The position numbers were made by a program, and so were the translations under genes. Shown piece after piece: positions 34,834 through 43,695 of a stretch of DNA of 64,000 nt; the first letter of the stretch is position 1; the number at the start of each line of letters is the position of its first letter. Under the pieces are notes generated by a model. It did not search any database and was not told the origin of the DNA. It was given only the letters and a program-made list of their open reading frames with translations. Source of the stretch: Aliirhizobium smilacinae (GTDB lineage: Bacteria; Pseudomonadota; Alphaproteobacteria; Rhizobiales; Rhizobiaceae). The DNA lies in the NCBI RefSeq assembly GCF_006335145.1, contig NZ_VDMN01000001.1, forward strand, positions 124,001 to 188,000. Reading direction: 5' to 3'.

Positions 34834-35835
34834 TTATTCCAAGCGGCCGCCTCCTGCGCCAATATTTCGTCGGAAGAACGCGACCACCTCCGCATTGAAC
34901 TCCGCGTGAAACGCCGCCCGGTCAAAACCTGGAGCATCAATGCATACTTCCGAATCCTTGTGGGTATCGGGGCACAACGTCAGAAACGATAGATGAACGG
35001 CATTCGGTGCGATCCGGAAATCAGGTTTTTCAGGCAAGACACCAGCCAGTGTCGCGACATCTTTAGGCGACGCTCCGCCACCGCCTCCCAGTTCCGATCC
35101 CCATAACTGAAGCGGAATCGCAACGTTTTTCACGCTGTTCACGGTCTGAAAGACAACACTGAGCGGGTCGGCAATAACCATTGCCTTGATGCGGGGATCA
35201 TGGGCGAGCACTTGGGGCCGCGGCTCCTGTTGCACAGGTCGGACTTGATTGACCTGTGGGCAGCCGGTTGCTTTCGGGTCCGCGCAACGCGGCGGCAATT
35301 TGCTGAAATCCGGATCCGCTCCAGCGATAACGAGGCCCGTATAGCCGCCTTGCGAGAACCCGTAAAAACCGACGCGTTGCGGGTCGATCTTTCCGGCATC
35401 AGGCGAAGCCGTGAGCATGAAATCAACGGTTCGCATGATATCGAAGGGGCGCCTGATCAAAGCGCCAAGACCATTTGCCCTACTCATATCGGCATGATTT
35501 GCGTGCGGATGATTGATGGCGACGACGACAAATCCGGCATCGGCCAGGGCTTCGGCCGTATCGTGGTGGCCGAGATACCAGCCGCCATAACCATGAGAGA
35601 TGACCACCAGCGGCAGTCTCTCTCCAGCAACAGGGCAATCTGGTACGGCCGGCACCATCAGCACGCCGATCCGCACATCCGCGGGCGCCATCGCACAGGG
35701 CGACCACATCGCCGCATCGATTGCCGGACTATCCTCCGGTCCCGCCGGAATTTGAATAAACTTCAGTCCCGCTGCATGGGCAGACGATACAGCAAGACAA
35801 AAGGTGGCCGCCAGGACCAGGCATAAACGCATCAT
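34834..35835 (-). CDS. Secreted alpha/beta hydrolase, predicted dienelactone-hydrolase/PAF-acetylhydrolase-like
   Basis: The 333-residue protein has a signal peptide (MMRLCLVLAATFCLAVSSAHA) and an alpha/beta-hydrolase fold. The oxyanion strand is PLVVISHGYGGWYLG, the nucleophile elbow is GFYGFSQGGYTG (GxSxG), and a late histidine lies in APNAVHLSFLTLC. Four later cysteines may form disulfides. Family members hydrolyse short esters or lipids in the periplasm. It ends 191 bp from the YadG-like gene and diverges from padR; its start region is 95 bp from the padR-side palindrome. Confidence 0.82.
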   Translation of the reverse strand: MMRLCLVLAATFCLAVSSAHAAGLKFIQIPAGPEDSPAIDAAMWSPCAMAPADVRIGVLMVPAVPDCPVAGERLPLVVISHGYGGWYLGHHDTAEALADAGFVVVAINHPHANHADMSRANGLGALIRRPFDIMRTVDFMLTASPDAGKIDPQRVGFYGFSQGGYTGLVIAGADPDFSKLPPRCADPKATGCPQVNQVRPVQQEPRPQVLAHDPRIKAMVIADPLSVVFQTVNSVKNVAIPLQLWGSELGGGGGASPKDVATLAGVLPEKPDFRIAPNAVHLSFLTLCPDTHKDSEVCIDAPGFDRAAFHAEFNAEVVAFFRRNIGAGGGRLE

Positions 35836-35930
35836 AGTCGTTGCTCCAGCTTATGAGCAGCCGGTTGCCCGGCCTGACAGACCGAACGCTCGCCGTGCTG
35901 AGGATGAAGGCAACGCGATGTCTGCAACTC

Positions 35931-35963
35931 AACACGCTACCTTGCATTAACAGGTAGCGTGTT
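35931..35963. promoter_or_regulatory. Perfect 12+12 bp palindrome before padR (putative operator)
   Basis: AACACGCTACCT (35931-35942) and AGGTAGCGTGTT (35952-35963) are exact inverted repeats around TGCATTAAC. They overlap a possible promoter with TTGCAT (35942-35947) and TATACA (35963-35968), 15 bp apart. The position 30 bp before the padR ATG fits autorepression by the encoded PadR protein. Confidence 0.65.
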
Positions 35964-35992
35964 ATACATAATCTGTAAATACGGGGAATCGC

Positions 35993-36319
35993 ATGACCGA
36001 CTCGATTCAGGTCCAACTGAGAAAAGGCGCACTTGATCTGTGCGTTCTGGCCGTGCTGTCTCGGGGCGAGAACTATGGCTATGAAATTGCCAACACTCTG
36101 GTTACGGCCGTCGGGATGGGGGAAGGCACGATCTACCCTCTCATGCGTCGCATGCAGAACGATGGGCTCGTTGCGACCCGCCTTGTCGAATCGAGCAGTG
36201 GGCCTCCCCGCAAATATTACCGGCTCACACCCTTGGGCCTGACGGTTTTCGAAGCCCATCGGCGCGACTGGCGCACTTTCGCGAATTCGGTAGAAAAACT
36301 TCTCGGGGAGCTGGAATGA
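35993..36319 (+). CDS. PadR-family transcriptional regulator
   Basis: The 108-residue protein is a short PadR-type winged helix: LDLCVLAVLSRGENYGYEIAN, then GEGTIYPLMRRMQNDGLVATR and GPPRKYYRLTPLG, ending in a dimerisation helix. Such repressors often control the membrane-protein genes in their own operon. It overlaps the DUF1700 gene by four bases and has a long palindrome at its promoter. The trio PadR-DUF1700-GIN domain recurs widely in bacteria and is thought to sense envelope stress. Confidence 0.93.
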   Translation: MTDSIQVQLRKGALDLCVLAVLSRGENYGYEIANTLVTAVGMGEGTIYPLMRRMQNDGLVATRLVESSSGPPRKYYRLTPLGLTVFEAHRRDWRTFANSVEKLLGELE

Positions 36320-36888
36320 ACAGGGACAGTTTTTTGCACGCATTGAGACGGGGTCTCGCGGGCCTGCCTCCTCAAGAGATCGAAGATATCATTGCCGACT
36401 ACGCGGCCCATTTTGTCGAATCCAAAACCTCTGGCCGTCAGGACGCAGAGGTTGCAGCCGCTTTGGGCGATCCGGCCAGAATTGCGCGAGAACTCAAGGC
36501 GGACGTCAAGCTTCGCCGTTTCGAAACAAACTGGAGCGTCTCGAACATGCTGGCGGCAGTCTTTGCCCTGGCTGGCCTCGCCATCGTCGATGTTCTTTTC
36601 CTGCTGCCGCTGTTGATTGTCATGACGGTGGTAACGCTTGCTTTCGCCTTGGCTCTGCTGGCCATCGGCGCTCTCGGGATCAAGGTCATCGTCACCGCGA
36701 TCTTGGTTCCGGATGGCATCACGCTTACGGCGATCCTGAGCCACTTTTCCATCGGAGCCGGACTGGTTAGCGGCTTCATCGGCGGAGGCGCTCTGCTGTT
36801 ACTCGGGATGGGCGCAGCCATCCATCTGTTCGGGCGATATGCCCGGCTACATTTTCAACTCGCTCAACCAGCTCAACATCGCGTCTGA
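36316..36888 (+). CDS. DUF1700 membrane protein
   Basis: The 190-residue protein begins with the DUF1700 helical domain, FLHALRRGLAGLPPQEIEDI then YAAHFVESKTSGRQDAEVAAALGDP in pieces, followed by three to four membrane helices from residue 78. In Bacillus and others such proteins pair with PadR regulators. It likely acts as a membrane sensor or anti-regulator partner, which is inference from the operon. It overlaps padR by four bases and precedes the GIN-domain gene by 31 bp. Confidence 0.87.
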   Translation: MNRDSFLHALRRGLAGLPPQEIEDIIADYAAHFVESKTSGRQDAEVAAALGDPARIARELKADVKLRRFETNWSVSNMLAAVFALAGLAIVDVLFLLPLLIVMTVVTLAFALALLAIGALGIKVIVTAILVPDGITLTAILSHFSIGAGLVSGFIGGGALLLLGMGAAIHLFGRYARLHFQLAQPAQHRV

Positions 36889-36919
36889 TCGACGCCTTCC
36901 CTTTTGAAGGAAAACGGAC

Positions 36920-37627
36920 ATGGGCCGAAGACTGTTATTGGTCGCGATCACAGGCGTGAGTGGCGCAATTCTATTTCTGATAATGGGCATAGGTTTCGCG
37001 GAACGGAATCCGGGAAGCCTGACGAGCTTATGGGGCGCGATGACATCAACCTGTGGACCATCCGGCTCTACCAGGCAACAAATCACCCTGCCCCTTGCGG
37101 CGATTGACGGTCTGGCGATAAGCTTGCCGGCTACCGTCCGCTATCAGCCGGGCGGAGAGGCGCAGGCCATCGTCAGCGGCGATCAGACGCTGCTCGAACA
37201 TGTGCGGCTCGAAAACGGCAGACTGGATCTCGATTGCGAACCCGGCTGGCCGTCTCCGCGGCTCGAGGTCAGTATTTCGGGACCACCGATCACCGAGTGG
37301 AAAATGCTTGGCAACGTCGATCTTTCCTTGACCAATATCGATCAGCCCCAGATACGCTTCGTCATCCAGGGCAGCGGCAACATCACGGCGGCCGGTACCA
37401 CCGAGAGCGTTCGCATGGAGATTTCAGGTTCCGGCGCAGCAAACCTGAAGGAGTTGAGCAGCCAGTCCACAGAGATCGAAGTCCGAGGCAGCGGCGATGC
37501 GCAAATTACCGCGAAGGCAACGGCCGATGTCTCCATTTCCGGAAGCGGCAATGTCGAGCTGTTCGGCAATCCGATGCTGCGCCGTTCGGAAATACGGGGT
37601 AGCGGCCGAATTCAGCAATTTCCATAG
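36920..37627 (+). CDS. GIN-domain (DUF2807) exported or anchored protein
   Basis: The 235-residue protein has an N-terminal membrane segment (LLLVAITGVSGAILFLIMG) and a C-terminal right-handed beta-helix of the head-GIN/DUF2807 type. Short repeats such as GSGNITAAGTTESVRMEISG, SGAANLKEL and GSGDAQITAKATADVSISGS show the family pattern. It probably lies on the periplasmic side as a structural or ligand-binding domain. It is the last gene of the padR operon; no clear terminator follows before the converging permease gene. Confidence 0.88.
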   Translation: MGRRLLLVAITGVSGAILFLIMGIGFAERNPGSLTSLWGAMTSTCGPSGSTRQQITLPLAAIDGLAISLPATVRYQPGGEAQAIVSGDQTLLEHVRLENGRLDLDCEPGWPSPRLEVSISGPPITEWKMLGNVDLSLTNIDQPQIRFVIQGSGNITAAGTTESVRMEISGSGAANLKELSSQSTEIEVRGSGDAQITAKATADVSISGSGNVELFGNPMLRRSEIRGSGRIQQFP

Positions 37628-37649
37628 CCGTCGCTTGCAGGCACCAACC

Positions 37650-38471
37650 TCAAAAAATCACGCTGGCAAAAAACTGCGCCGCGATCGCGACGAGGAACAG
37701 GGCGAAGCCGAATTCGAGCTGCCGTTTCGACATGGCATGCGCAAGCCTTGCCCCATAAGGCGCCGTATAGAGTGTTACCGGGATCAGCAGCGCGACGGCC
37801 AGCCAGTTGATATAGCCGGTCGAAAACGGCGGCAGGCCGGGCTTGCCCCAGCCGCCCCAAATATAACCGACCAGGCCCGGGATCGAGATCAGCACGCCGA
37901 CGCCCGATGAGGTGGCGACCGCCTGGTGGATGGTGCGCCCGTAAAGCGTCATGAAGGTGTTGTTCATCACCCCGCCACCGATCCCCATCAGGCCCGACAG
38001 GATGCCGATGAGGGTGCCGACCAGGAACTTCAGCGGATTGGCAGGGAGATCGTCGCCGAGTTTCCAGCTGGCGCGGTTAAAAATCATCCTCAGCGCCAGT
38101 ACCAGCGCGATCACCGCGAAGATCAGCCTCAGCTCGGTGCTGGACGCCCAAGCGGCGATCAGCGTGGCGATGATCGTGCCGAGGGGCACGGCGACGACCC
38201 AGCCCTTGAGGAGATCGATATCCACCGCGCCGCGCTGACGGTGCGCAGCAAAAGAACGGACCGACGTCGGCACGATGATCGCCAGCGAGGTGCCGAGCGC
38301 CAGATGCATGCGCACCTCGTCAGCGACACCCAGAAGCCCGAACACATGGAAGAAGATCGGCACAAGGATCGCACCACCGCCGATGCCGAACAGGCCGGCA
38401 AGCAGTCCTGCGAGTACACCTGCGGCAAGCAGTGCCGCAACGAAGGGAAGAATATCGAGAAAGGTAGGCAT
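37650..38471 (-). CDS. TauE/SafE-family permease
   Basis: The 273-residue inner-membrane protein has eight or so helices in two TauE repeats, with GLLAGLFGIGGGAILVPIFF in the first and GTLIGILSGLMGIGGGVMNN in the second. The family exports sulfite, sulfoacetate or related anions, or imports them in some organisms; the substrate is not visible here. The ATG at 38471 follows CCGGAGAACGCG; the frame extends 91 codons further upstream, but with non-coding character. It may relate loosely to the ssu genes 18 kb away, without direct evidence. Confidence 0.9.
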   Translation of the reverse strand: MPTFLDILPFVAALLAAGVLAGLLAGLFGIGGGAILVPIFFHVFGLLGVADEVRMHLALGTSLAIIVPTSVRSFAAHRQRGAVDIDLLKGWVVAVPLGTIIATLIAAWASSTELRLIFAVIALVLALRMIFNRASWKLGDDLPANPLKFLVGTLIGILSGLMGIGGGVMNNTFMTLYGRTIHQAVATSSGVGVLISIPGLVGYIWGGWGKPGLPPFSTGYINWLAVALLIPVTLYTAPYGARLAHAMSKRQLEFGFALFLVAIAAQFFASVIF

Positions 38472-39131
38472 CGCGTTCTCCGGCGACGGGTACTCATGAG
38501 CCGGATCGAAAAGGCATGAGCTGGTAGGGCGGGCATGACGATGACATGGTGAAAGCCTGTCTTTCGCCCTGTCATCTTGCGGTGACCTATTCGCATCATT
38601 GTTTGCGCCAGGCAAGCCGCGGTCGCGCGAACGCCGCCGCACCTCGCGCAGACCGTCAGAATGCTCGGCCACCGGGCCAACAGATGGCTTGCCCCGATGC
38701 TTGCGACGACACGCTCGTCGGCCGGTCCCGTTTTTCCCGACCACGACGTGGCGGAACGCCGGGGCCGGCTTTTTTGTTTGTTAAAATATCCACTCATTTC
38801 AAGACGGCTCACCCAAACGGGTGGCGACGACAGTCCGGACCGGTGCTGGACTACAGCTTGACATCAGGGAGGCGTAAACACCGGCGATATGGTTCAAGGG
38901 CTGGCGTTTAGAAATCGGCAATCATTATGCCGATAGGATCGCTGTACGTCCTGACCGCCCTTTGGGCTCAAGCGGCACGATGACAATCGTCTCCACCGAA
39001 TTTCGTGTTCGCAACAATCCAGGCCCCGGCATTTGACGTATGCCAAGAGAGGTATCTTGTCCTGTAAGTGGTGCCAGGATACCTGATTGCATATTGTTCA
39101 AATTCATTGCCACAGCCGAAAGTCGACCATC
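38472..39131. other. 660-bp gap with hairpins and no convincing gene
   Basis: No protein gene is supported here. Visible structures are a GC hairpin GCCGGGGCCGGC (38758-38769) followed by TTTTTTG, which could end a plus-strand transcript, and a 7-bp inverted repeat ATCGGCA/TGCCGAT (38914-38920 and 38928-38934). A small RNA ending at the first hairpin is possible but untested. Confidence 0.4.
38758..38775 (+). terminator. Possible intrinsic terminator in the 38.5-39.1 kb gap
   Basis: The short self-complementary run GCCGGGGCCGGC is followed at once by TTTTTTG on the plus strand. There is no annotated gene upstream on this strand, so it would belong to an unannotated transcript. Confidence 0.4.
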
Positions 39132-39347
39132 ATGCCGAACTCCGTCAAGAAACACAGATTTCCGCAGGAACCCGTCACCGCCCCGGAGGCGGATGATGAT
39201 TTCGACTTCGGATCTCTCGACGAGCTGGCGACAATGATGGTGGATGCGCTGACGCTTCCGCTGCCGGGTGATTTTCGCGACGCGGACGGATCAGATACCG
39301 GCGCAATCGATCCGCGCACGCCTCATACCTCGAAGCGGATCAACTGA
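39132..39347 (+). CDS. Small acidic hypothetical protein
   Basis: A 71-residue frame from ATG 39132 encodes an acidic centre (EADDDFDFGSLDELATMMVDA) between polar ends, with no membrane segment or signal. Codon use is similar to neighbours and it does not overlap another gene. The ribosome binding site is weak (CGAAAG). I do not recognise it. It ends 49 bp from the converging extensin-like gene. Confidence 0.4.
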   Translation: MPNSVKKHRFPQEPVTAPEADDDFDFGSLDELATMMVDALTLPLPGDFRDADGSDTGAIDPRTPHTSKRIN

Positions 39348-39395
39348 AAATCCGAACGAATAAGCTGATCTTCTTGCCTCATATCCAGAGCGCCG

Positions 39396-40661
39396 TCAGT
39401 CGCAATACTGGCGACCGCCCTTGCGGGAGCGCAGGTCGAAATGAAAGTGGTTCCAGTGTTCGGCATTGCTGCCGGGTCCGAGCACGGTGGAGAAATACTT
39501 GCAGCTGTCGCCGCGCACCGATTTGAGCAATCCGCCTTCGCGGAAGGAGAACAGGCCCTTCTTGCGGACGTCGATATCGTGGCCGTTCTTCAGCGTGATC
39601 CGGCCGATATCGATCGCGTTGCCACGCGCATGTTCCGACATCGGATTGTAGCGCTGGCGGCTGTTGTTCATCTTGCGGCAGGAATAACCGCCCATCGGCT
39701 GGATTTGGCGGATGCCGGTGAGATAACGGGTGCGGGCGGAGATGGCGAGATCGTTCTTCACCCATTTGGCGAAGGCAAGCGTCACCTGGCAATTCAGCGT
39801 TACCGCCGGCCTCACGTCGATGCCGCCGGACAAGCCGGCAAGTTTTACCGGATAATCGATGCCGCAGCTATTGCCCTGTGAGATGCGCGGCAGATCCTTG
39901 AACTCGACGCCCAGGCGACGAAGCTCGGTGCGGCAGGAAACTTCCGACTGGGGCATGACGGTGCGCTGCCAGGCGCCGTCAGGCGTACTCATCGGCGCAT
40001 CGCTTGCCACCGGATTGTTCGGCCGCAGCATCGCGACCTCCTGTGTTCCCGCAGGCGCGCGGCGCGCCGCAACGACGGGAGAATTGTCGTCCCAGGTCAT
40101 CGAGGCCGATGCCCCCTGCCCGCCGATGCCGGCAGCTTGCCGTTTCGGGGGCACGATCACTCGGTCGTCCGAACGTGGGGCGTCGATAGGCTGATGCCTT
40201 GCCTTGAGCGCAACGGGATTGTCGGTGCCGATCCCATCGACCACCGGCTGGTCGCCGACGCCTTCGGCGATATCGGTGTCCTGTTCTTCGGCAAGTCCCG
40301 TGACATCGCTTTCATCGGGGGCAAACCCGAATTCCTCGTCCATGCTGACGCCACCGGGCGGGATCGTCGCCGGTGCGCCGTTCGGCGCACGCAGATAATG
40401 ACCATTGTCACCGGATGGCGCGGTCGCCGCCCCATATCCGCCGCCACCCACCTGAGACATAGGCGCGGATGCGACGGAATAAGGTTGCTGCGTTGCAGGG
40501 TGGGATATCGGTGCCGGCGGGGAAGAACGCGAGATCGAGCCGACCTGCGTGCCGTTGTCGATCGATGCCGGAGGCACAAGGCTGTCGGCCGAACAGGCTA
40601 CCAGCATGGTCGAAACCATCAGCGAGGCTATTACCCGCGTCGATAGGGAAGCATACGCCAT
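39396..40661 (-). CDS. Extensin-like C-terminal domain lipoprotein
   Basis: The 421-residue protein starts with a lipoprotein signal (TRVIASLMVSTMLVACSAD, lipobox LVAC with C23), a long low-complexity Pro/Ser/Gly region to about residue 225, and a C-terminal extensin-like domain. That domain has CRTELRRLGVEFKDLPRI, then the zinc-peptidase-like SEHARGNAIDIG and AEHWNHFHFDLR, similar to VanY/D-Ala-D-Ala carboxypeptidase fold proteins. Conserved cysteines and the histidines suggest peptidoglycan binding or hydrolysis in the periplasm. It is common in rhizobia; the biochemical role is not settled. Confidence 0.88.
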   Translation of the reverse strand: MAYASLSTRVIASLMVSTMLVACSADSLVPPASIDNGTQVGSISRSSPPAPISHPATQQPYSVASAPMSQVGGGGYGAATAPSGDNGHYLRAPNGAPATIPPGGVSMDEEFGFAPDESDVTGLAEEQDTDIAEGVGDQPVVDGIGTDNPVALKARHQPIDAPRSDDRVIVPPKRQAAGIGGQGASASMTWDDNSPVVAARRAPAGTQEVAMLRPNNPVASDAPMSTPDGAWQRTVMPQSEVSCRTELRRLGVEFKDLPRISQGNSCGIDYPVKLAGLSGGIDVRPAVTLNCQVTLAFAKWVKNDLAISARTRYLTGIRQIQPMGGYSCRKMNNSRQRYNPMSEHARGNAIDIGRITLKNGHDIDVRKKGLFSFREGGLLKSVRGDSCKYFSTVLGPGSNAEHWNHFHFDLRSRKGGRQYCD

Positions 40662-40862
40662 ACCAGTTGCCGCTCTCTCGATGCCGAAATGACACAGATC
40701 TTGATTTTAGGCAGATTGGGTAAACGAAAGCTTGATGAAGAATGGCCGTTTCTGGGCCATTTAGGATTACTGTCGCCACATTGGGATGGGCGATAGACAA
40801 AAAGGGCCGGAACGCTTGTGCATCCCGGCCCGAACATGAACTGAAATTCTGCTAGCTTTGCA

Positions 40863-42677
40863 TCACGCTGCGCGTGACACCGATCGGGCATCCGCATGTC
40901 CCAAACGGAACGTGCCAAGCAATTGCTGCAGATGCAGGCTCTGGTCGGCAAGTGTCTGGCTCGCCGCCGTCGTCTCTTCCACCATCGCAGCATTCTGCTG
41001 GGTCATCTGGTCCATGTGATTGACCGAGGCATTGATCTCGGCCAGCCCGCTCGCCTGTTCCTGCGATGTGGTGGCGATCGTCTCCACATGGGCATTGACC
41101 TTCTCGACCAAAGTCGCAATCTCCACCAGCGCATCGCCGGTCGAACGGACGAGTTTTACGCCACCCTCGACCTCCTGCACCGAATTGCCGATCAGAACCT
41201 TTATTTCCTTGGCAGCCTTAGCGGATCGTTGCGCCAGCTCGCGCACTTCCTGCGCCACGACGGCAAATCCCCTTCCCGCCTCGCCTGCACGTGCAGCCTC
41301 GACGCCGGCATTGAGCGCCAGAAGATTGGTCTGGAATGCTATTTCGTCGATAACGCTGATAATCTGGCTGATCTGGCCGGACGAACCCTCGATGCGGCCC
41401 ATGGCATCGATCGCATTGCGAACGATCTCACCGGAGCGGCTGGCGCTGAGTTTTGTTTCGCTGACCATCTGGCGGGCTTCCCCTGCGCGTTGCGAGGCAA
41501 TGCGCACGGTGGTGGTGATCTCGTCGAGCGCTGCGGCGGTTTCTTCGAGTGCGGCGGCCTGCTGTTCGGTCCGTCTGGCGAGATTGCCGGTCGCGCCGGA
41601 AATATCCGAAGCGCTGTCGCGGACGATCATACCGGTTTCGGAAATCGCCATGATCGCCGCGTTGAGTGCACCTACCGCATCGTTGAAATCCTGCCTGAGC
41701 TTGGTGTAGTCCTGACCGATATCACCGAGGGACACGGAAAGATCGCCGGCAGCAAGACTTTCCAACGCCTGCCCGAGTTCGCGCATGGCGTAGGACTGCC
41801 GGTCCGCGGCGCTGGAAATCATCCTTTCGCTTGCCGAACGCTCGGCCGCGATGGAACGCTGCTGCTCCGCCTCGCGGGTCTGCAATGCCGCCCGTTCCTC
41901 GACATTGTCGCGCAGCACAACCAACGCCCGTGCCATCTTGCCAATCTCGTTCTTCTGTTCGGTGCAAGGCACAGCCACGCCGGAAGAACCACCGGCAATC
42001 GACTGCAGTACCGCCTGCACTTTCGACAGCGGGCCGGTCACGCTTTTTACCACCAGCCACGCTCCGCTGATCAAGAGAGCCGCGCCAACTGCAAATATCA
42101 TGGCGAAATCTGTCGCGTCCTTGCGGAACATCGCCTTCAGGTCATCGACATAAACACCGGTGCCTACGACCCAGCCCCAGGGCGCGAAACCGGCCACATG
42201 GGAAAACTTCTCCACCGGTTCGCTGGCGCCCGGTTTCGGCCAGTAATAATCGACAAAACCCTTGCCGTTTGCCTTCACCACCTGAACAAATTCGACGAAC
42301 AGGAATTTGCCGTTCGGATCCTTGTTCTGGCTGAGATCCGATCCGTTCATCTCCGGCTTCACCGCATGCATGACCATTTTCGGATGCATGTCGTTGATCC
42401 AGAAATAACCGGAGCCATTGTCGTAGCGCATGGCGGCGATCACACCTTTCGCCTCTGCCTGTGCCTGATCACGAGACATGGCACCGGACGTTTCGAGCGC
42501 CTGATATTTTGCAAGCACGGCAAGCGCCGTGTCGTTCATCTGGGCAAGCCCTGCCTTGCGCTCGCGCTCGGATGAAGTATAGCTCTCGAATAGACTGAAG
42601 GTCAGTGCCCCGGCCAGAATGACCAGCGACAGCGCGACGAGACAATAAAGACGCCAGGAAATGGCAAGACGCTGCAT
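40863..42677 (-). CDS. Cache-domain methyl-accepting chemotaxis protein
   Basis: From ATG 42677 (GGGGGAGATATC upstream) the 604-residue receptor has a first membrane helix at about residues 10-30, and a periplasmic single-Cache (sCache_2) domain with GSGYFWINDMHPKMVMHAVKP and PWGWVVGTGVYVDD. A second helix near residue 190, a HAMP region, and a signalling domain with VIDEIAFQTNLLALNAGVEA follow. sCache_2 receptors often sense small carboxylates. The C-terminus (ARSVSRAA) shows no obvious methylation-enzyme tether. Its signalling tip is nearly identical to that of the receptor at 2435-4999, while the sensor parts are unrelated. Confidence 0.92.
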   Translation of the reverse strand: MQRLAISWRLYCLVALSLVILAGALTFSLFESYTSSERERKAGLAQMNDTALAVLAKYQALETSGAMSRDQAQAEAKGVIAAMRYDNGSGYFWINDMHPKMVMHAVKPEMNGSDLSQNKDPNGKFLFVEFVQVVKANGKGFVDYYWPKPGASEPVEKFSHVAGFAPWGWVVGTGVYVDDLKAMFRKDATDFAMIFAVGAALLISGAWLVVKSVTGPLSKVQAVLQSIAGGSSGVAVPCTEQKNEIGKMARALVVLRDNVEERAALQTREAEQQRSIAAERSASERMISSAADRQSYAMRELGQALESLAAGDLSVSLGDIGQDYTKLRQDFNDAVGALNAAIMAISETGMIVRDSASDISGATGNLARRTEQQAAALEETAAALDEITTTVRIASQRAGEARQMVSETKLSASRSGEIVRNAIDAMGRIEGSSGQISQIISVIDEIAFQTNLLALNAGVEAARAGEAGRGFAVVAQEVRELAQRSAKAAKEIKVLIGNSVQEVEGGVKLVRSTGDALVEIATLVEKVNAHVETIATTSQEQASGLAEINASVNHMDQMTQQNAAMVEETTAASQTLADQSLHLQQLLGTFRLGHADARSVSRAA

Positions 42678-42921
42678 GATATCTCCCCCGATATTTGCAA
42701 ATCTCATTAAATGATAATGATCGGAAGTTACCGGGCCGTGAAGAACTTGAAAGGCAACATCCAACCAAGTCGAATGCAGCTTTGTTCTTTGGATACTCTC
42801 CTTCGCCAAGTCATGATGATCGGACATAGTCGCCATGACCAAAAGAAACTGGCATTCGCCAGAAACAAGGCTAGTGTCCGCCTCCCGACAAACACGTCTA
42901 ATTGTAAAGGATAATCCCGGA

Positions 42922-43308
42922 ATGACCGACGCCGCCAAACCGACCGGTGAACTGACACTTCGAACGCTGGCCATGCCGAGCGACGCCAACCCTGCCGGCG
43001 ATATCTTTGGTGGCTGGGTCATGGCCCAGATGGACCTTGCCAGCGGCATCCGCGCCGCAGAACGCGCCCGCGGCCGCGTCGTTACCGCAGCAGTCAAGGA
43101 AATGGCATTCCAGCTACCGGTCAAGATCGGCGACACACTCGCCATCTACACGGAAATCACCCGCGTCGGCACGACATCGATCACGCTGAATGTCGAGGCA
43201 TGGGCCCATCGCTCGCGCCACCAGGCGCAGGAAAAGGTCACGGCAGCAACCTTCGTCATGGTCGCGCTCGACGAGGATGGCAAGCCGAAGGCTGTACCGG
43301 CCGAATGA
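42922..43308 (+). CDS. Acyl-CoA thioesterase, YciA-like hotdog protein
   Basis: The 128-residue protein is a hotdog-fold thioesterase of the YciA group: GELTLRTLAMPSDANPAGDI, then FGGWVMAQMDLASGI with the catalytic Asp, and VTAAVKEMAFQLPVKIGD. It hydrolyses short to medium acyl-CoAs in the cytosol. The ATG at 42922 gives the family-standard N-terminus; the in-frame stretch to 42835 is not needed. It diverges from the chemoreceptor gene. Confidence 0.9.
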   Translation: MTDAAKPTGELTLRTLAMPSDANPAGDIFGGWVMAQMDLASGIRAAERARGRVVTAAVKEMAFQLPVKIGDTLAIYTEITRVGTTSITLNVEAWAHRSRHQAQEKVTAATFVMVALDEDGKPKAVPAE

Positions 43309-43695
43309 TTGCGCTCTGTCCCATCGCCCACGCGTTCTATAGGCTTGACGGGTGCCTGCGTCGCTTCAGTTAACGCAGCGGTAAAGCCAAGTGTGCCGCC
43401 AACGCGGCTTGGGGAGAGACAAGCCCCTCCCGCACCCGGCAGTTGATATAGATCGGCTGGATAGGCGAAAAAGGGTTCACTACCGTACAGAGAAAGGCCC
43501 CTCGTGTGGTTCCGAGGGGCCCGTATCTTGACTGGAGGTCAAAGGCGCCAAAGCAACGCCCCGACGTTATTTAGCCATAACTAAATAAACTTGTCCATTT
43601 ACTGCTCTATCGTACCAGAATTTGTCTGAGGAAACTCTTCGACGGGCAATCACACTACGCCGATGTCGGGAGGGATACACCAGCCTGAGAAATTT
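43309..43695. other. 387-bp gap with two inverted repeats
   Basis: No gene is supported. A hairpin with 9-bp arms GGCCCCTCG (43496-43504) and CGAGGGGCC (43513-43521), loop of 8, has no T-tract. A second perfect 8-bp repeat TTATTTAG (43567-43574) and CTAAATAA (43581-43588) lies in an AT-rich patch 108 bp before the end of the orphan gene. Confidence 0.5.
43496..43521. repeat. 9-bp-arm hairpin in intergenic gap
   Basis: The GC-rich arms are exact complements around TGTGGTTC. It could end the thioesterase transcript about 190 bp downstream of its stop, or be part of a small RNA; neither is shown. Confidence 0.5.
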
